Shown here piece by piece: positions 50,508 through 60,392 of a DNA stretch of 64,000 nt; positions within the stretch are counted from its first letter, which is position 1; each line of letters begins with the position of its first letter. The position numbers and the translations under genes were made by a program. Source of the DNA: Streptomyces sp. P9-A2 (GTDB taxonomy: Bacteria > Actinomycetota > Actinomycetes > Streptomycetales > Streptomycetaceae); assembly GCF_036634175.1 (NCBI RefSeq), contig NZ_JAZIFX010000001.1:7998001-8062000 (forward strand). The letters run 5' to 3'. The notes beneath the pieces are model-generated. The model was not told the origin of the DNA. It worked only from the letters and a program-made list of their open reading frames with translations, and did no database searches.

Positions 50508-51764
50508 ATGCCACACGCCGTACGGCCACGGAGCCTGCCGCGCCCCGGACCCGTGCCCGCACCACGGGCGCGGGTACCGCGTGTGCGGTCATTGATCGAC
50601 GCCGACGCGCTGAGCGTGCTGCACCGGGCCGCCCGGATCCTGCTGGACGACCTGCCCCGGCTCTGTGACCAACTGGTCGCCCTGCTCCAGGAGCAGGAGC
50701 CCGCCTACCGGTCGGCGATCGAGAGCGACGCCACCGAGATCTGGCAGGAGGTGCACCGCTCACTGCGGCACAGCATCGCCTCGCTGCTGGACCCGCGCGG
50801 CGTCAGGGACGCGGCACGCCGCTGTTCCTGGAAGATCGGCGCCACCCGCGCCGAACAGGGGCTTCCGCTGGACGCGGTGCTGCACGCCTTCAGGCTGGGC
50901 GGCTCCCTGGTGTGGCAGAACCTGGTGGACGAGACCTCCCGGGCGGCCCCCGAGGACGTACGGCTGCTGGTGCACGTGGCGTCCGACGTGTGGAACTTCG
51001 TCGACGAGCACTGCACCGTCGTGGCGGACTCCTACCGGCAGACCGAGCGGCAACTGGCCTGGCGGCGGGAGAACAGGGTGCGGCTGCTGGCCGCGGCGCT
51101 GCTCGACGGAAGCAGCAGGATCGCCGACCTGCCCGAGACCGCGCTGGCGTTGGACCTGCCGGAGCGCGGCCGGTACGTGGTCGTCGCGGTCGGCGGCGGA
51201 TTCGCCGCCTGTCCCGGTGCACAGGCGGCGCTCGCTCCGGGTGTGCGCGTGCACTGGCACACGGGCGTGGACACCGACTACGGCATCGTCCTGGTCTCCG
51301 ACGACACGGAGCCGGTGGTGGAGGACGAGCAGCCGCCGGGCGTACGGGTGGGTGTCAGCAGCGCCGTCGAAGGCCTCGCCGCGGTGGGCGAGGCGCGCGG
51401 GCTGGCGGACACCGCGCTGAGACTGTGCCCGGAGACCGGCGGCACGGTCCGGTTGGCGGAGCACCTGCCGGCGGCCCTGGTGGTGTCGTCCCCCGACCTC
51501 GGCGCCGCCCTGGCCGACCGGCTGTTCGGCCCGTTGGCACGGCTGGAGCCCGCCGACGCGGAGGTTCTGTTGGACACCCTGGCCACCTGGCTGGCCTGCG
51601 ACGGATCCGCCCAGCGGGCGAGCAGACGGCTGTACTGCCACCGCAACACCGTCCTCAACCGACTGCGCCGCTACGAGCAGGTGACCGGACGTTCCCTCTC
51701 CCGCCCCTTCGACCTCGTCGAGGTCACCCTCGCCCTGACCGCCCGCAGGCTCCTTCCGCGCTGA
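50508..51764 (+). CDS. PucR/CdaR-type transcriptional regulator
   Basis: This 418-residue protein has an N-terminal helical region (about residues 30-180, RsbRD-like, LPLDAVLHAFRLGG), a middle GGDEF-like fold with VRVGVSSAVEG, and the C-terminal PucR helix-turn-helix: TLATWLACDGSAQRASRRLY followed by CHRNTVLNRLRRYEQVTGR. Regulators of this type respond to metabolic signals and autoregulate. The ATG at 50508 is chosen because GGGGGAG lies seven bases upstream; a frame open to 50352 overlaps the LuxR gene. Copy B of the dispersed repeat starts 32 bp after the stop. Confidence 0.87.
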   Translation: MPHAVRPRSLPRPGPVPAPRARVPRVRSLIDADALSVLHRAARILLDDLPRLCDQLVALLQEQEPAYRSAIESDATEIWQEVHRSLRHSIASLLDPRGVRDAARRCSWKIGATRAEQGLPLDAVLHAFRLGGSLVWQNLVDETSRAAPEDVRLLVHVASDVWNFVDEHCTVVADSYRQTERQLAWRRENRVRLLAAALLDGSSRIADLPETALALDLPERGRYVVVAVGGGFAACPGAQAALAPGVRVHWHTGVDTDYGIVLVSDDTEPVVEDEQPPGVRVGVSSAVEGLAAVGEARGLADTALRLCPETGGTVRLAEHLPAALVVSSPDLGAALADRLFGPLARLEPADAEVLLDTLATWLACDGSAQRASRRLYCHRNTVLNRLRRYEQVTGRSLSRPFDLVEVTLALTARRLLPR

Positions 51765-51795
51765 CCCGTATGCCGAAGGGCTGTACGACCAGGGT

Positions 51796-52092
51796 CTGTC
51801 CGGCGGATCAAGTCGGAGGTGACCGGCGGCATCTGTCCAGCTGGGTCGAGCGGGGGCGATGGGGGCACCTCCCGCGCGAGCATGTTCGAGCGTGGGGGAG
51901 CGTTCAGATGCAAGGCAGAGGAGCGAGTCGACACGGAGCGATGGGGGTCTCTCCCGCTCGAGCGCAGCCGAGCGGGAGGGAGCAGCCGAGAGCGAGGGAG
52001 AGTGACGACAAGGCCGCTGGGGGTCCCCCTGCTCGAAGAGCTTGGGGGAGGGCGTGCCGGCTCCCGCGTCTCCGGCATGATCCGCCGGACAG
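51796..52092. repeat. Dispersed MITE-like element, copy B (297 bp)
   Basis: Perfect 15-bp terminal inverted repeats CTGTCCGGCGGATCA (51796-51810) and TGATCCGCCGGACAG (52078-52092) bound a GC-rich body with internal blocks shared with copy A at 31956-32292. It has no coding capacity. It fills the whole gap between the convergent PucR and esterase genes. Confidence 0.85.
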
Positions 52093-52095
52093 GCC

Positions 52096-53298
52096 CTACT
52101 GCTCCGGGACGTCCTTGACGAACACGATCCCATCGGTGCTCTCCATGTGGGCCGGGTCGAAGGGGATGTACCCGAACCAGGGGGACACCCGGGGAGCGGG
52201 CCGGCCGGAGCCGAGGAGACCGGTCAGTCCGGGACCGCCGGCCAGGCAGCGGTCCCGCGGCAGCGCGTACAGCAGCCCCTCGATGGTGTCCGCGGGCGGA
52301 GGGCCCACGTCCCGGTGCCGGAGCGTGCCGATCGCCGTGGCGAGGAACGCGTACTCCGTGCCCAGGCGGGCGTCCACCAGCGCGCCCGCACTCCACCACT
52401 CCACCGGCAGGCCGCCCATCCGCATCTCGCTCCGGTTTCGCTGGAGGTGGGTGTTGTGGGCGTTGACGAGAGCCGGGCCCCGCTCGGCGACGGCGAGAAG
52501 GTTCTCGGCCATGATCAGGTCCCGCAGGCCCAGCAGCAGCGCCATCCGGCCCGGGGACGGGTCGGCCATCGCGTGGTGGTACCGCAGCAGGCCGGTGGCG
52601 GTACGCCCGTACAGGCGGGCCCGTTCCCAGGCGTCCCGCGAGGTCGCCCCGATCAGCTGCGGGCCCCGCGCGTCGAGCAGCACCACCAGGTCGTCGGCGA
52701 GCAGCCGCAGCTCCCCGGCCTCGGCCGAGCGCCCCACGGACCGGGAGGGGTCCCTCATCGCGGCGGGTTCGGTCCATCGGCCGTCCGCTCCGAGGAGGCG
52801 GTCGAGCGTCTCCGCGGTACAGGGGAGCAGGTCCGGGTCCACAGCGGCCGCGAGGCAGGCATGGAGTGCGGTCAGGGCCTGCCGGGGGCTCGCGGCACCG
52901 GTGATCTCCAGCGGGCCGTCGACACCGGCGAAGCGGAGCCGCTCGGACGCGGGCCGGCCCGCGTTGTACTCCCGCATCCAGCGCACGAGTTCGCGGTTGC
53001 CCGCGAAGGCGCCCCACCCGTGGCTGAATCCGTGCTCCATCACCTCGTCGAGGGTGCCCCTGCCCGAGGCGACGTAGTCGTCCACGACCAGGCCCATCAG
53101 GCAGTCGCTCTCGATCGCGATCGTCCGGTAGCCCTGCTCCTCGACGAGCTGCCGGAACAACTCGTTGCGCAGGTCCAGCAGAGTCTCCTCGCCGTGGGTG
53201 GGCTCCCCGAGGGCGAGCAGCCGTGGCCGGCCGGGGAGCAGGTCCATGGTGGCCGTGGTATCGACGGTTCGCACGGCGTCCTTCAGGTGAGTAGCCAT
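52096..53298 (-). CDS. Erythromycin esterase family protein
   Basis: This 400-residue enzyme has the Ere signature: LLALGEPTHGEETLLDLRNE near residue 28, TIAIESDCLMGLVVDDYV, MEHGFSHGWGAFAGNRELV and VNAHNTHLQRN, which supply the His and Glu residues expected at the active site. Family members hydrolyse macrolide lactones, but many streptomycete homologues have unknown substrates. The start at 53298 is preferred over 53355. It is divergent from a double-MerR regulator, the usual partner. Confidence 0.88.
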   Translation of the reverse strand: MATHLKDAVRTVDTTATMDLLPGRPRLLALGEPTHGEETLLDLRNELFRQLVEEQGYRTIAIESDCLMGLVVDDYVASGRGTLDEVMEHGFSHGWGAFAGNRELVRWMREYNAGRPASERLRFAGVDGPLEITGAASPRQALTALHACLAAAVDPDLLPCTAETLDRLLGADGRWTEPAAMRDPSRSVGRSAEAGELRLLADDLVVLLDARGPQLIGATSRDAWERARLYGRTATGLLRYHHAMADPSPGRMALLLGLRDLIMAENLLAVAERGPALVNAHNTHLQRNRSEMRMGGLPVEWWSAGALVDARLGTEYAFLATAIGTLRHRDVGPPPADTIEGLLYALPRDRCLAGGPGLTGLLGSGRPAPRVSPWFGYIPFDPAHMESTDGIVFVKDVPEQ

Positions 53299-53303
53299 GC
53301 CCT

Positions 53304-53317
53304 CAACGCTATCGTTG
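53304..53317. promoter_or_regulatory. Operator-like dyad between esterase and MerR-type genes
   Basis: CAACG/CGTTG arms (53304-53308 and 53313-53317) sit six bp from the esterase start. A second looser dyad, TTTTCCCCAC (53334-53343) and GTGGGAAAA (53357-53365), overlaps the regulator's start. Both lie in the 58-bp divergent gap, so one regulator could control both genes. Confidence 0.5.
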
Positions 53318-53356
53318 AAATTTCGGTGGAGACTTTTCCCCACTACAGTCCGCACC

Positions 53357-54082
53357 GTGGGAAAAAACCTTCAAAGCGGTGAACGGCTACGGCCGATCGA
53401 CCTGGCCCGCCGCCACGGTCTGTCCACCCAGGCCGTCAGGAACTACGAGCAGGCCGGCATCCTCCCGCCCGCCGACCGCACCCCCCACGGCTACCGCACC
53501 TACACCCCGTCGCACGCACATGCCCTGGACGCATTCCTCGCCCTGACGCCCGGCCACGGCCACGCGACGGCGACGGCGATCATGCGGGCCGTGAACCGGG
53601 GCGAGGCCGACGAGGCGTTGCGGCTCGTCGACGAGAGCCATGCCCGACTGCTCGACGACCGGCGCACACTCCGGGCCGTGGAGAGAGCCCTCGAAGACCT
53701 GGCGCCCGGCACGGAGCCCCCCACCTCGTCCGGGCCCCGCGGCACGTTCATCGGGCCGCTGGCACGCGAGCTCGGAATCCGCCCCGCGACGCTGCGCAAG
53801 TGGGAGCGCGCCGGTCTGGTGAACCCGCGCCGCGACCCGCTGACCGGCTACCGCGTTTACGACGAGGCCGACGAACGCGACGCCCGGCTGGCCCACCAGC
53901 TCCGGCGCGGCGGCCACCTGCTGGAGCAGATCGCCCCGCTCATCGCCCAGGTGCGGTCGGCCGGCGGCCTCGAGCCCCTGGAAGCCGCACTGCACGACTG
54001 GCACGCCCGGCTGTCCGCCCGCGGGCGCGCGATGCTGACCGGGGCCGCCGCACTGGACGCGTACCTCGGCACACGCGGCTGA
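53357..54082 (+). CDS. Double-MerR (TioE-type) transcriptional regulator
   Basis: This 241-residue protein has two MerR-type DNA-binding domains: LRPIDLARRHGLSTQAVRNY with EQAGILPPADRTPHGYRTY near the N-terminus, and GPLARELGIRPATLRKWER with AGLVNPRRDPLTGYRVYDEA near residue 135. A helical linker joins them. This layout matches TioE-family regulators found divergent from erythromycin esterase genes. The GTG at 53357 lies within the divergent operator region. It probably represses or activates the esterase gene in response to a drug-like ligand. Confidence 0.88.
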   Translation: MGKNLQSGERLRPIDLARRHGLSTQAVRNYEQAGILPPADRTPHGYRTYTPSHAHALDAFLALTPGHGHATATAIMRAVNRGEADEALRLVDESHARLLDDRRTLRAVERALEDLAPGTEPPTSSGPRGTFIGPLARELGIRPATLRKWERAGLVNPRRDPLTGYRVYDEADERDARLAHQLRRGGHLLEQIAPLIAQVRSAGGLEPLEAALHDWHARLSARGRAMLTGAAALDAYLGTRG

Positions 54083-54792
<710 letters not shown>

Positions 54793-55575
54793 ATGCCCGA
54801 AGCACCACCGGACGACCCGCCCGCGCTGCACGTCGAGAACATCGACGTGACGTACGGGCGCGCCCTGTCCGCTCTCCGCTCCGTGTCCCTCACCGTGCCG
54901 CACGGCGGTGTCGTCACCCTGCTCGGCGCCAACGGCGCGGGTAAGACGACCCTGCTGCGGGCCGTGTCCGGCACACTGCGCCTGCACCGCGGCGCCATCA
55001 CGGCAGGCCGCATCCGCTACGGAGACATCGCACTCGACGGCAAGGACCCCGTGACGGCGGTACGCGCCGGAGTCGTCCAGGTCCCGGAGGGACGGCGGGT
55101 GTTCGCCGGGCTCACGGTCGACGAGAACCTGCGCAGCGGCGGACTCGGACTCGGCCGTCGCGGCCGGGCCCAGGTCCACGAGGCACGGGAACGCGTGTTC
55201 ACACTCTTCCCCCGGCTCGCCGAACGCACCCACCAGGCCGCGGGCCTGCTCTCCGGGGGCGAGCAGCAGATGCTCGCCATCGGCCGCGCCCTGATGGCCG
55301 CCCCCCGGCTGCTGCTCCTCGACGAGCCGTCCCTCGGCCTCGCGCCCCGGATGGTGTACCGGATCGCCGAGGTGATCCGCGAGATCAACACCCAGGGCAC
55401 CGCCGTGCTCCTGGTCGAACAGAACGCGGGCATGGCACTCTCCCTCGCCGATCACGCCCACGTCCTCGAGGTCGGCGAGACCCGTCTGTCCGGCCCCGCC
55501 GACGAACTCGCCCGCACCGACGCCGTGCGCCGCCTCTACCTGGGCGAGGCGGCCGAGGACCAGGGGGCGGCGTGA
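54793..55575 (+). CDS. livF: ABC importer ATPase, LivF type
   Basis: This 260-residue cytoplasmic ATPase carries Walker A GANGAGKTT at about residues 44-52, the LivF-type QVPEGRRVFAGLTVDEN stretch, signature LSGGEQQML and Walker B LLLLDEPSLGLAP. Its closest family is the branched-chain amino acid importer, but related operons carry urea, amides or aromatic compounds. GAGGAG precedes ATG 54793. It is first of five overlapping genes transcribed together. Confidence 0.9.
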   Translation: MPEAPPDDPPALHVENIDVTYGRALSALRSVSLTVPHGGVVTLLGANGAGKTTLLRAVSGTLRLHRGAITAGRIRYGDIALDGKDPVTAVRAGVVQVPEGRRVFAGLTVDENLRSGGLGLGRRGRAQVHEARERVFTLFPRLAERTHQAAGLLSGGEQQMLAIGRALMAAPRLLLLDEPSLGLAPRMVYRIAEVIREINTQGTAVLLVEQNAGMALSLADHAHVLEVGETRLSGPADELARTDAVRRLYLGEAAEDQGAA

Positions 55576-56375
55576 ACGACCGCACCACCACCGTGCCACC
55601 CGTGCTCGACGTACGGGACGTCACCGTGCGCTTCGCCGGCCTCACCGCCCTCGACGCCGTCTCCCTCACCGTCGAACCCGGCACGGTGCACGCGATCATC
55701 GGACCCAACGGCGCCGGCAAGTCGACCTGCTTCAACGTGCTGTCCGGCCTGTGCCGCCCGGCCGCGGGCACGGTGACCCTCGGTGGCACCGAACTGACCC
55801 GGCTCGCCCCGCACCGCATCGCCGCGCTCGGCGTGGCCCGCACCTTCCAGAACATCGTCACCACCCACGGAACGGTCGCCGACAACCTGATGCTCGGCCG
55901 CCACGCCCTGACCCACGCCGGCTTCGCCGCCACCGCACTGCGCCTCCCCGGCGCCGTCCGCGAACAGCGCGAGCATCTCGCAAGAGCCCGCGAGATCGCC
56001 GAACTGACCGGCCTCGGTGCCCACTTCGACAGCCCGGTCGCCCTCCTGTCGTACGGCGATCGCAAACGCGTGGAACTCGCCCGCGCCCTCTGCCTGGAGC
56101 CACGTGTCCTGCTGCTCGACGAACCGGTGGCCGGCATGAACGCCGCCGAACGCGCCCGCACGGCCGAGGTCGTGGGCGAACTCCGCACCGAACTCGGCCT
56201 GTCCATCGTCCTCGTGGAGCACGACATGGGCCTGGTCATGCGCCTCGCCGACGACGTCACCGTGCTCGACTTCGGCCGGTCCATCGCCCACGGCACCCCC
56301 GACGAGGTCCGCCGCGACCCCGAGGTGCTGCGCGCCTACCTCGGCACCGACACCCAGGGGGAGGACGCGGCATGA
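55572..56375 (+). CDS. livG: ABC importer ATPase, LivG type
   Basis: This 267-residue ATPase has Walker A GPNGAGKST, the LivG TFQNIVTTHGTVADNLMLG region, signature LSYGDRKRVE and Walker B VLLLDEPVAGMN, with VLVEHDMGLVM at the H-loop. Its GTG overlaps the livF stop by four bases. With LivF it should power the permease pair. A LSYGDRK signature in place of LSGGQ is typical of the family. Confidence 0.9.
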   Translation: MNDRTTTVPPVLDVRDVTVRFAGLTALDAVSLTVEPGTVHAIIGPNGAGKSTCFNVLSGLCRPAAGTVTLGGTELTRLAPHRIAALGVARTFQNIVTTHGTVADNLMLGRHALTHAGFAATALRLPGAVREQREHLARAREIAELTGLGAHFDSPVALLSYGDRKRVELARALCLEPRVLLLDEPVAGMNAAERARTAEVVGELRTELGLSIVLVEHDMGLVMRLADDVTVLDFGRSIAHGTPDEVRRDPEVLRAYLGTDTQGEDAA

Positions 56376-57268
56376 CCGTATTCCTGGACAACATCCTCGG
56401 CGGCATCGCCCTCGGCGCGGTCTACGCACTGGTCGCCCTCGGCTTCGTCGTCATCTTCAAGGCGTCCGGCGTCCTCAACTTTGCCCACGGCTCCCTGCTC
56501 CTGCTCGGCGGCTATCTGACCGCCGTCCTCCACGACGACCTCGGCTTCGCCGGCGCGCTGGCGCTGGCGGTCCTGACCACCGCCGCCCTCGCGGGCGCCC
56601 TCGACCGGTTCCTGCTGCAACGCGGCGGACAGGACGCGCACTCCGCCCATGTACAGACCATCGTCACCATCGGCATCGACATCGTCCTGCTGACCGACCT
56701 GTCCCGGCGCATCGGCGGCGACCTGCTGTCCCTCGGCGACCCCTGGGGCGACGCCGTGACCGACCTCGGCCCGGTGACCGTCGCCGACAGCCGGCTCGCG
56801 GCGATCGTGGTGTCCGCCGTGGTCATCGGAGGCGCGTTCGCGCTCTTCCGGTTCACCCCCTGGGGGCTTTCCCTGCGGGCGGCGGCGGAGGATCTCGAGG
56901 CCGCCTCCCTGATGGGCATACGGCTCGGCCGGGTACGCGCCGGCGCCTGGTGCCTGGCGGGTGCGCTCGCCGCGCTCGCCGCCGTCTTCCTCGCCGCCTT
57001 CCCCGCCCCGGGCCTGGAACGCAGCACCGGCCTGATCGCGCTCAACGCGTTCCCCGCGGCGATCCTCGGCGGGCTGGCCTCCCCGGCCGGGGCCCTCGCG
57101 GGCAGCCTGCTCATCGGTCTGACCGAGGCGCTGGTCGTCGGTTACCAGTCCGAACTGCACGTCCTCGGCGAGGGCTTCGGCGACGTCGCCCCGTACGCCG
57201 TGATGCTGCTGGTGCTCCTGGTACGGCCCGCGGGGCTGTTCGGCGCGAAGGGAGCGGCCCGTGTCTGA
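56372..57268 (+). CDS. livH: ABC importer permease, LivH type
   Basis: This 298-residue permease has about eight hydrophobic helices, with FLDNILGGIALGAVYALVAL at the N-terminus, FKASGVLNFAHGSLLLLGGY and the EAA-like ATPase contact loop with RAAAEDLEAASLMGI then AFPAAILGGLASPAGA. It forms the membrane channel with LivM. The start ATG overlaps the livG stop by four bases. Confidence 0.9.
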   Translation: MTVFLDNILGGIALGAVYALVALGFVVIFKASGVLNFAHGSLLLLGGYLTAVLHDDLGFAGALALAVLTTAALAGALDRFLLQRGGQDAHSAHVQTIVTIGIDIVLLTDLSRRIGGDLLSLGDPWGDAVTDLGPVTVADSRLAAIVVSAVVIGGAFALFRFTPWGLSLRAAAEDLEAASLMGIRLGRVRAGAWCLAGALAALAAVFLAAFPAPGLERSTGLIALNAFPAAILGGLASPAGALAGSLLIGLTEALVVGYQSELHVLGEGFGDVAPYAVMLLVLLVRPAGLFGAKGAARV

Positions 57269-58403
57269 CCGCCTCCCCGGAGCCCTGACCGGCCGAGGAG
57301 CACGGATGGTGTGCCTCGCCGTCGTCCTGTGCCTCCCGCCGTTCTACCTGGACGCCTTCTGGCTGCGCGTCGGCCTGTTCGCCATGGCGGCCGCCATCGG
57401 CGCCGTCGGCCTCGCCCTGCTGACCGGCACCGCCGGACAACTCTCCCTCGGCCACGCCTTCTTCCTCGCCACCGGCGCCTACGGCTACACATGGCTGGCG
57501 GGCGAGCCCGGACCGGGACTGCCGCCCGCCCTCGCCGCCCTCCTCGCCGTGCTGCTGGCCGGCGCGGCGGGCGGACTGTTCAGCCCCGTCGCCGGCCGGG
57601 TGAAGGGCATCTACCTGGGCATCGCCACCCTCGCCCTGGTCTTCCTCGGCCACCATGTGCTGCTGACCGCCGACTCCGTCACCGGCGGATTCAACGGCCG
57701 CTCCGTGCCCCCGTTCACCCTCGGCGGCTTCACCTTCGGAGCCGGCGACCCCGAACTGGCCTTGCTCGGTGTGCCGTTCGGCGCGGAGGAACGGCTGTGG
57801 TTCCTGGGCCTGGCCCTGTTCGCGTTCACCTGGTTCACCGCCCGCGGTCTGCTGCGCGGACGCCCCGGCCGGGCCCTGGCCGCCCTGCGCGACAGCGAGA
57901 CCGCGGCCGCCGTGATGGGCGTCGACGTCGCCCGCCACCGCTCGGCGGCCTTCGTGGTGTCGTCCATGTACGCCGGGCTCGCGGGTGTGCTCCTCGCCCT
58001 CTCCTTCCGCCGGGTCGTCCCGGACTACTTCTCCCTGGTCCTCTCCGTCGACTACCTCGCCATGATCGTCATCGGCGGGCTCGGCTCCGTCGCCGGAGCC
58101 ACCGCGGGCGCAGTCTTCGTCACCGCGCTCCCCCTGCTCATGACCCGCTACGCCGACCAGCTCCCGCTGGTGGCCGCCCCCGGCTCGGGCGACGGCTCCA
58201 TCGGCCCCACCGAGGCCGCCCGCTATCTCTACGGCGCCGCGATCGTCCTCGTCCTGCTGTACGCGCCCGACGGCCTGCACGGACTGACCCGCCGGGCCCG
58301 CGACCGCGTACGGCGCCGACGCCTCCGAGCCCGCGCAACGGACCCAGCCCTCTCACCCCCGCAACCGGCCGCGACCGCACGACCCAAGGAGCACACCCCG
58401 TGA
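57261..58403 (+). CDS. livM: ABC importer permease, LivM type
   Basis: This 380-residue permease has a run of hydrophobic helices and the LivM motifs GLALLTGTAGQLSLGHAFFL, LRDSETAAAVMGVDV (ATPase contact) and SVDYLAMIVIGGLGSVAGA. A basic Arg-rich, Pro-rich C-terminal tail (about residues 340-380) is longer than usual. The GTG overlaps the livH stop by eight bases. Confidence 0.9.
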   Translation: MSDRLPGALTGRGARMVCLAVVLCLPPFYLDAFWLRVGLFAMAAAIGAVGLALLTGTAGQLSLGHAFFLATGAYGYTWLAGEPGPGLPPALAALLAVLLAGAAGGLFSPVAGRVKGIYLGIATLALVFLGHHVLLTADSVTGGFNGRSVPPFTLGGFTFGAGDPELALLGVPFGAEERLWFLGLALFAFTWFTARGLLRGRPGRALAALRDSETAAAVMGVDVARHRSAAFVVSSMYAGLAGVLLALSFRRVVPDYFSLVLSVDYLAMIVIGGLGSVAGATAGAVFVTALPLLMTRYADQLPLVAAPGSGDGSIGPTEAARYLYGAAIVLVLLYAPDGLHGLTRRARDRVRRRRLRARATDPALSPPQPAATARPKEHTP

Positions 58404-59689
58404 ACACCACGCATCACCGGCCCCGCACCCGGCGCCGTACCACCGGCGCCACCCTCGCCGGAGTCCTCGCCCTGCTGCTCACGGCCACCGGATGCAGTTC
58501 CAAGGCGGACGACGGCAACGGCGGAGGCGACAAGAGCGCCGACGGCGTCCGCACCGGTCCCGGCATCGGCGCCGAAAGCATCAGACTGGGCGCCCTCACC
58601 GACCTGACCGGCCCCTACGCCACGCTCGGCAAGAGCATTGTGCAGGCCCAGCAGATGTGGGCCGACGAGGTCAACGCCGACGGCGGCATCTGCGACCGGC
58701 GGATCGAGATCGTCGTCAAGGACCACGGATACGACGTGCAGAAGGCGGTCGCCGCCTACGCCGACCTGGCCCCGGACGTCGTCGCCATGCCCCAGGTCAT
58801 CGGCTCGCCCGTCGTCGCCGCCCTGCTCGACGACATCGAGCGCGACAAGATGCTCACCTTCCCGCAGGCCTGGGCGGCCTCCCTGCTCGGCAAGGACGCC
58901 ATCCAGGTCCTCGGCACCACCTACGACGTCGACATGATCGCCGCGGTCGACTTCCTCACCCGTACCAAGGGGCTGAAGAAGGGCGACACCATCGGCCACG
59001 TCTACTTCGAGGGCGACTACGGCAGCAACGCCCTGGAAGGCTCCACATGGGCGGCCGAGCAGGCCGGCCTGAAGGTGGCCGGGCAGAAGATCCAGGCCAC
59101 GGACACCGACCTGTCCGCACAGGTGTCCGCCCTGAGCAAGGAGGGCGTCAAGGCCGTCCTGATCAGCGCGGGCCCCGCCCAGACCGCCTCCCTCGCCGGC
59201 GTCGCCGCCTCCCGCGGCCTGCGTGTGCCCGTCGTCAGCAGCGCGCCGGGCTACGCACCGCAGCTCATGGAGACCCCCGCCGCGCCGGCCCTGGCGGCCA
59301 TGCTGCACATCGTGAGCGCCGCGCCCGCGGTCAGCTCCGAACTGCCGGGCGTCCAGCGCATGGTGGCGTCGTACAAGAAGGAGTTCCCGGACTCGCCCGT
59401 CGACTCCGGGGTGCTGTCCGGCTACAACGCGGCGCAGCTCATGGGCGCCGACCTGAAGGCGGCCTGCGAGGCGGGCGGCCTCAGCCGTGAGGACGTCCTC
59501 ACGGCGCACCGCGCGCAGAAGAACGCCGACACCGGCCTCGGCACCGCACAGAACTTCTCCGACGTCGGCCGTCCGGCGAGCGTCGAGACGTATGTGCTGA
59601 AGCCCGACGCGAAGGCGGTCGGCAGTGTCGTGAACGTCGAGGACGCGCACACGGCTCCGGGCGTCGAGGAGTACCTGTCCGGGCGATAG
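58400..59689 (+). CDS. livK: ABC importer substrate-binding lipoprotein, LivK type
   Basis: This 429-residue periplasmic-binding-type lipoprotein has a basic start, hydrophobic segment TLAGVLALLLTATGC with a lipobox-like TATGC, then a Gly/Asp-rich linker. The ligand-binding fold begins SIRLGALTDLTGPYATLGKS and continues with AYADLAPDVVAMPQVIGSP, VYFEGDYGSNALEG and SGYNAAQLMGADLKAA. It would capture a small polar substrate for LivFGHM. The GTG overlaps the livM stop, and a strong stem-loop follows. The ligand is not predictable from sequence alone. Confidence 0.9.
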   Translation: MNTTHHRPRTRRRTTGATLAGVLALLLTATGCSSKADDGNGGGDKSADGVRTGPGIGAESIRLGALTDLTGPYATLGKSIVQAQQMWADEVNADGGICDRRIEIVVKDHGYDVQKAVAAYADLAPDVVAMPQVIGSPVVAALLDDIERDKMLTFPQAWAASLLGKDAIQVLGTTYDVDMIAAVDFLTRTKGLKKGDTIGHVYFEGDYGSNALEGSTWAAEQAGLKVAGQKIQATDTDLSAQVSALSKEGVKAVLISAGPAQTASLAGVAASRGLRVPVVSSAPGYAPQLMETPAAPALAAMLHIVSAAPAVSSELPGVQRMVASYKKEFPDSPVDSGVLSGYNAAQLMGADLKAACEAGGLSREDVLTAHRAQKNADTGLGTAQNFSDVGRPASVETYVLKPDAKAVGSVVNVEDAHTAPGVEEYLSGR

Positions 59690-59710
59690 GCACACCGCAC
59701 CGTCCGGCCC

Positions 59711-59744
59711 GCCCCGGCGGACCCCATGGAGGGGCCGCCGGGGC
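59711..59744. terminator. Stem-loop terminating the liv operon
   Basis: GCCCCGGCGG (59711-59720) and CCGCCGGGGC (59735-59744) form the outer stem, with CCCC/GGGG extending it inside, 22 bp after the livK stop. Confidence 0.82.
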
Positions 59745-59818
59745 ATCCGTGCGCTCAGGGCGGGGCATGACCGGGGTGGGGCCGGGAACGGGCGGTGCGA
59801 GGGGACGGAACGGCGGCC

Positions 59819-60301
59819 TCAGCCGGGGAGGAACCGGGAGGGACGGTCCGAGGCCGGCCAGACGTACGGCAGGTCGTCCGGCTCCCCGGGGAAGTGCTCC
59901 GTGTAGAAGGCCGGGTCCTTGCGCACCAGGGCCGAACGGTGGCTGCGGTGCAGGGCGTCGTCCCCGAGCCAGGGTGGCAGTTCCCCCGCCTCGGTCAGCT
60001 CCCGCTGACCGCGCACCGGTGCGCCGGGCCGGACGCCGGCCAGGTCGGCGACGAGCGTGGCGGCGCAGCTGTCCTGGTGCCCCCGGTCGCGCCAGACCCG
60101 GCAGATCTCGAGGCCGTAGCGCACCAGTGCCTCCTCGTAGCCGGTCCACATGAGGACCGCCGGGTGCCGGCGCCACCCGTAGCCGGGCACGATCAGGCCA
60201 CGCAGGACCTGGAGTGCCTCCACCCGCTGCTTGCCGAGCCGGCGCCGGTCGAGTACCGACGCCGACTCGTGGAAGCCGGGGTAGGGCAGGAACGTCTGCA
60301 T
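59819..60301 (-). CDS. MSMEG_6728 family protein
   Basis: This 160-residue protein has the family's conserved start MQTFLPYPGFHESASVLDRR, the RLGKQRVEALQVLRG helix, WRRHPAVLMWTGYEEAL, and LHRSHRSALVRKDPAFY near the C-terminus. The fold is mainly helical with many conserved Trp, His and Arg residues; function is unknown in the family. ATG 60301 has only a weak ribosome site. It lies in the same direction as the aldo/keto reductase 92 bp upstream and could be cotranscribed. Confidence 0.85.
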   Translation of the reverse strand: MQTFLPYPGFHESASVLDRRRLGKQRVEALQVLRGLIVPGYGWRRHPAVLMWTGYEEALVRYGLEICRVWRDRGHQDSCAATLVADLAGVRPGAPVRGQRELTEAGELPPWLGDDALHRSHRSALVRKDPAFYTEHFPGEPDDLPYVWPASDRPSRFLPG

Positions 60302-60392
60302 CGGGCCGTCCCGAGGGCCGGTGCCACCATGGCCGCGGAACGCGGCCCACCCCGTCGAAGTTCCCCTTCCGCCGCGGCGCACACCCCTCTGC

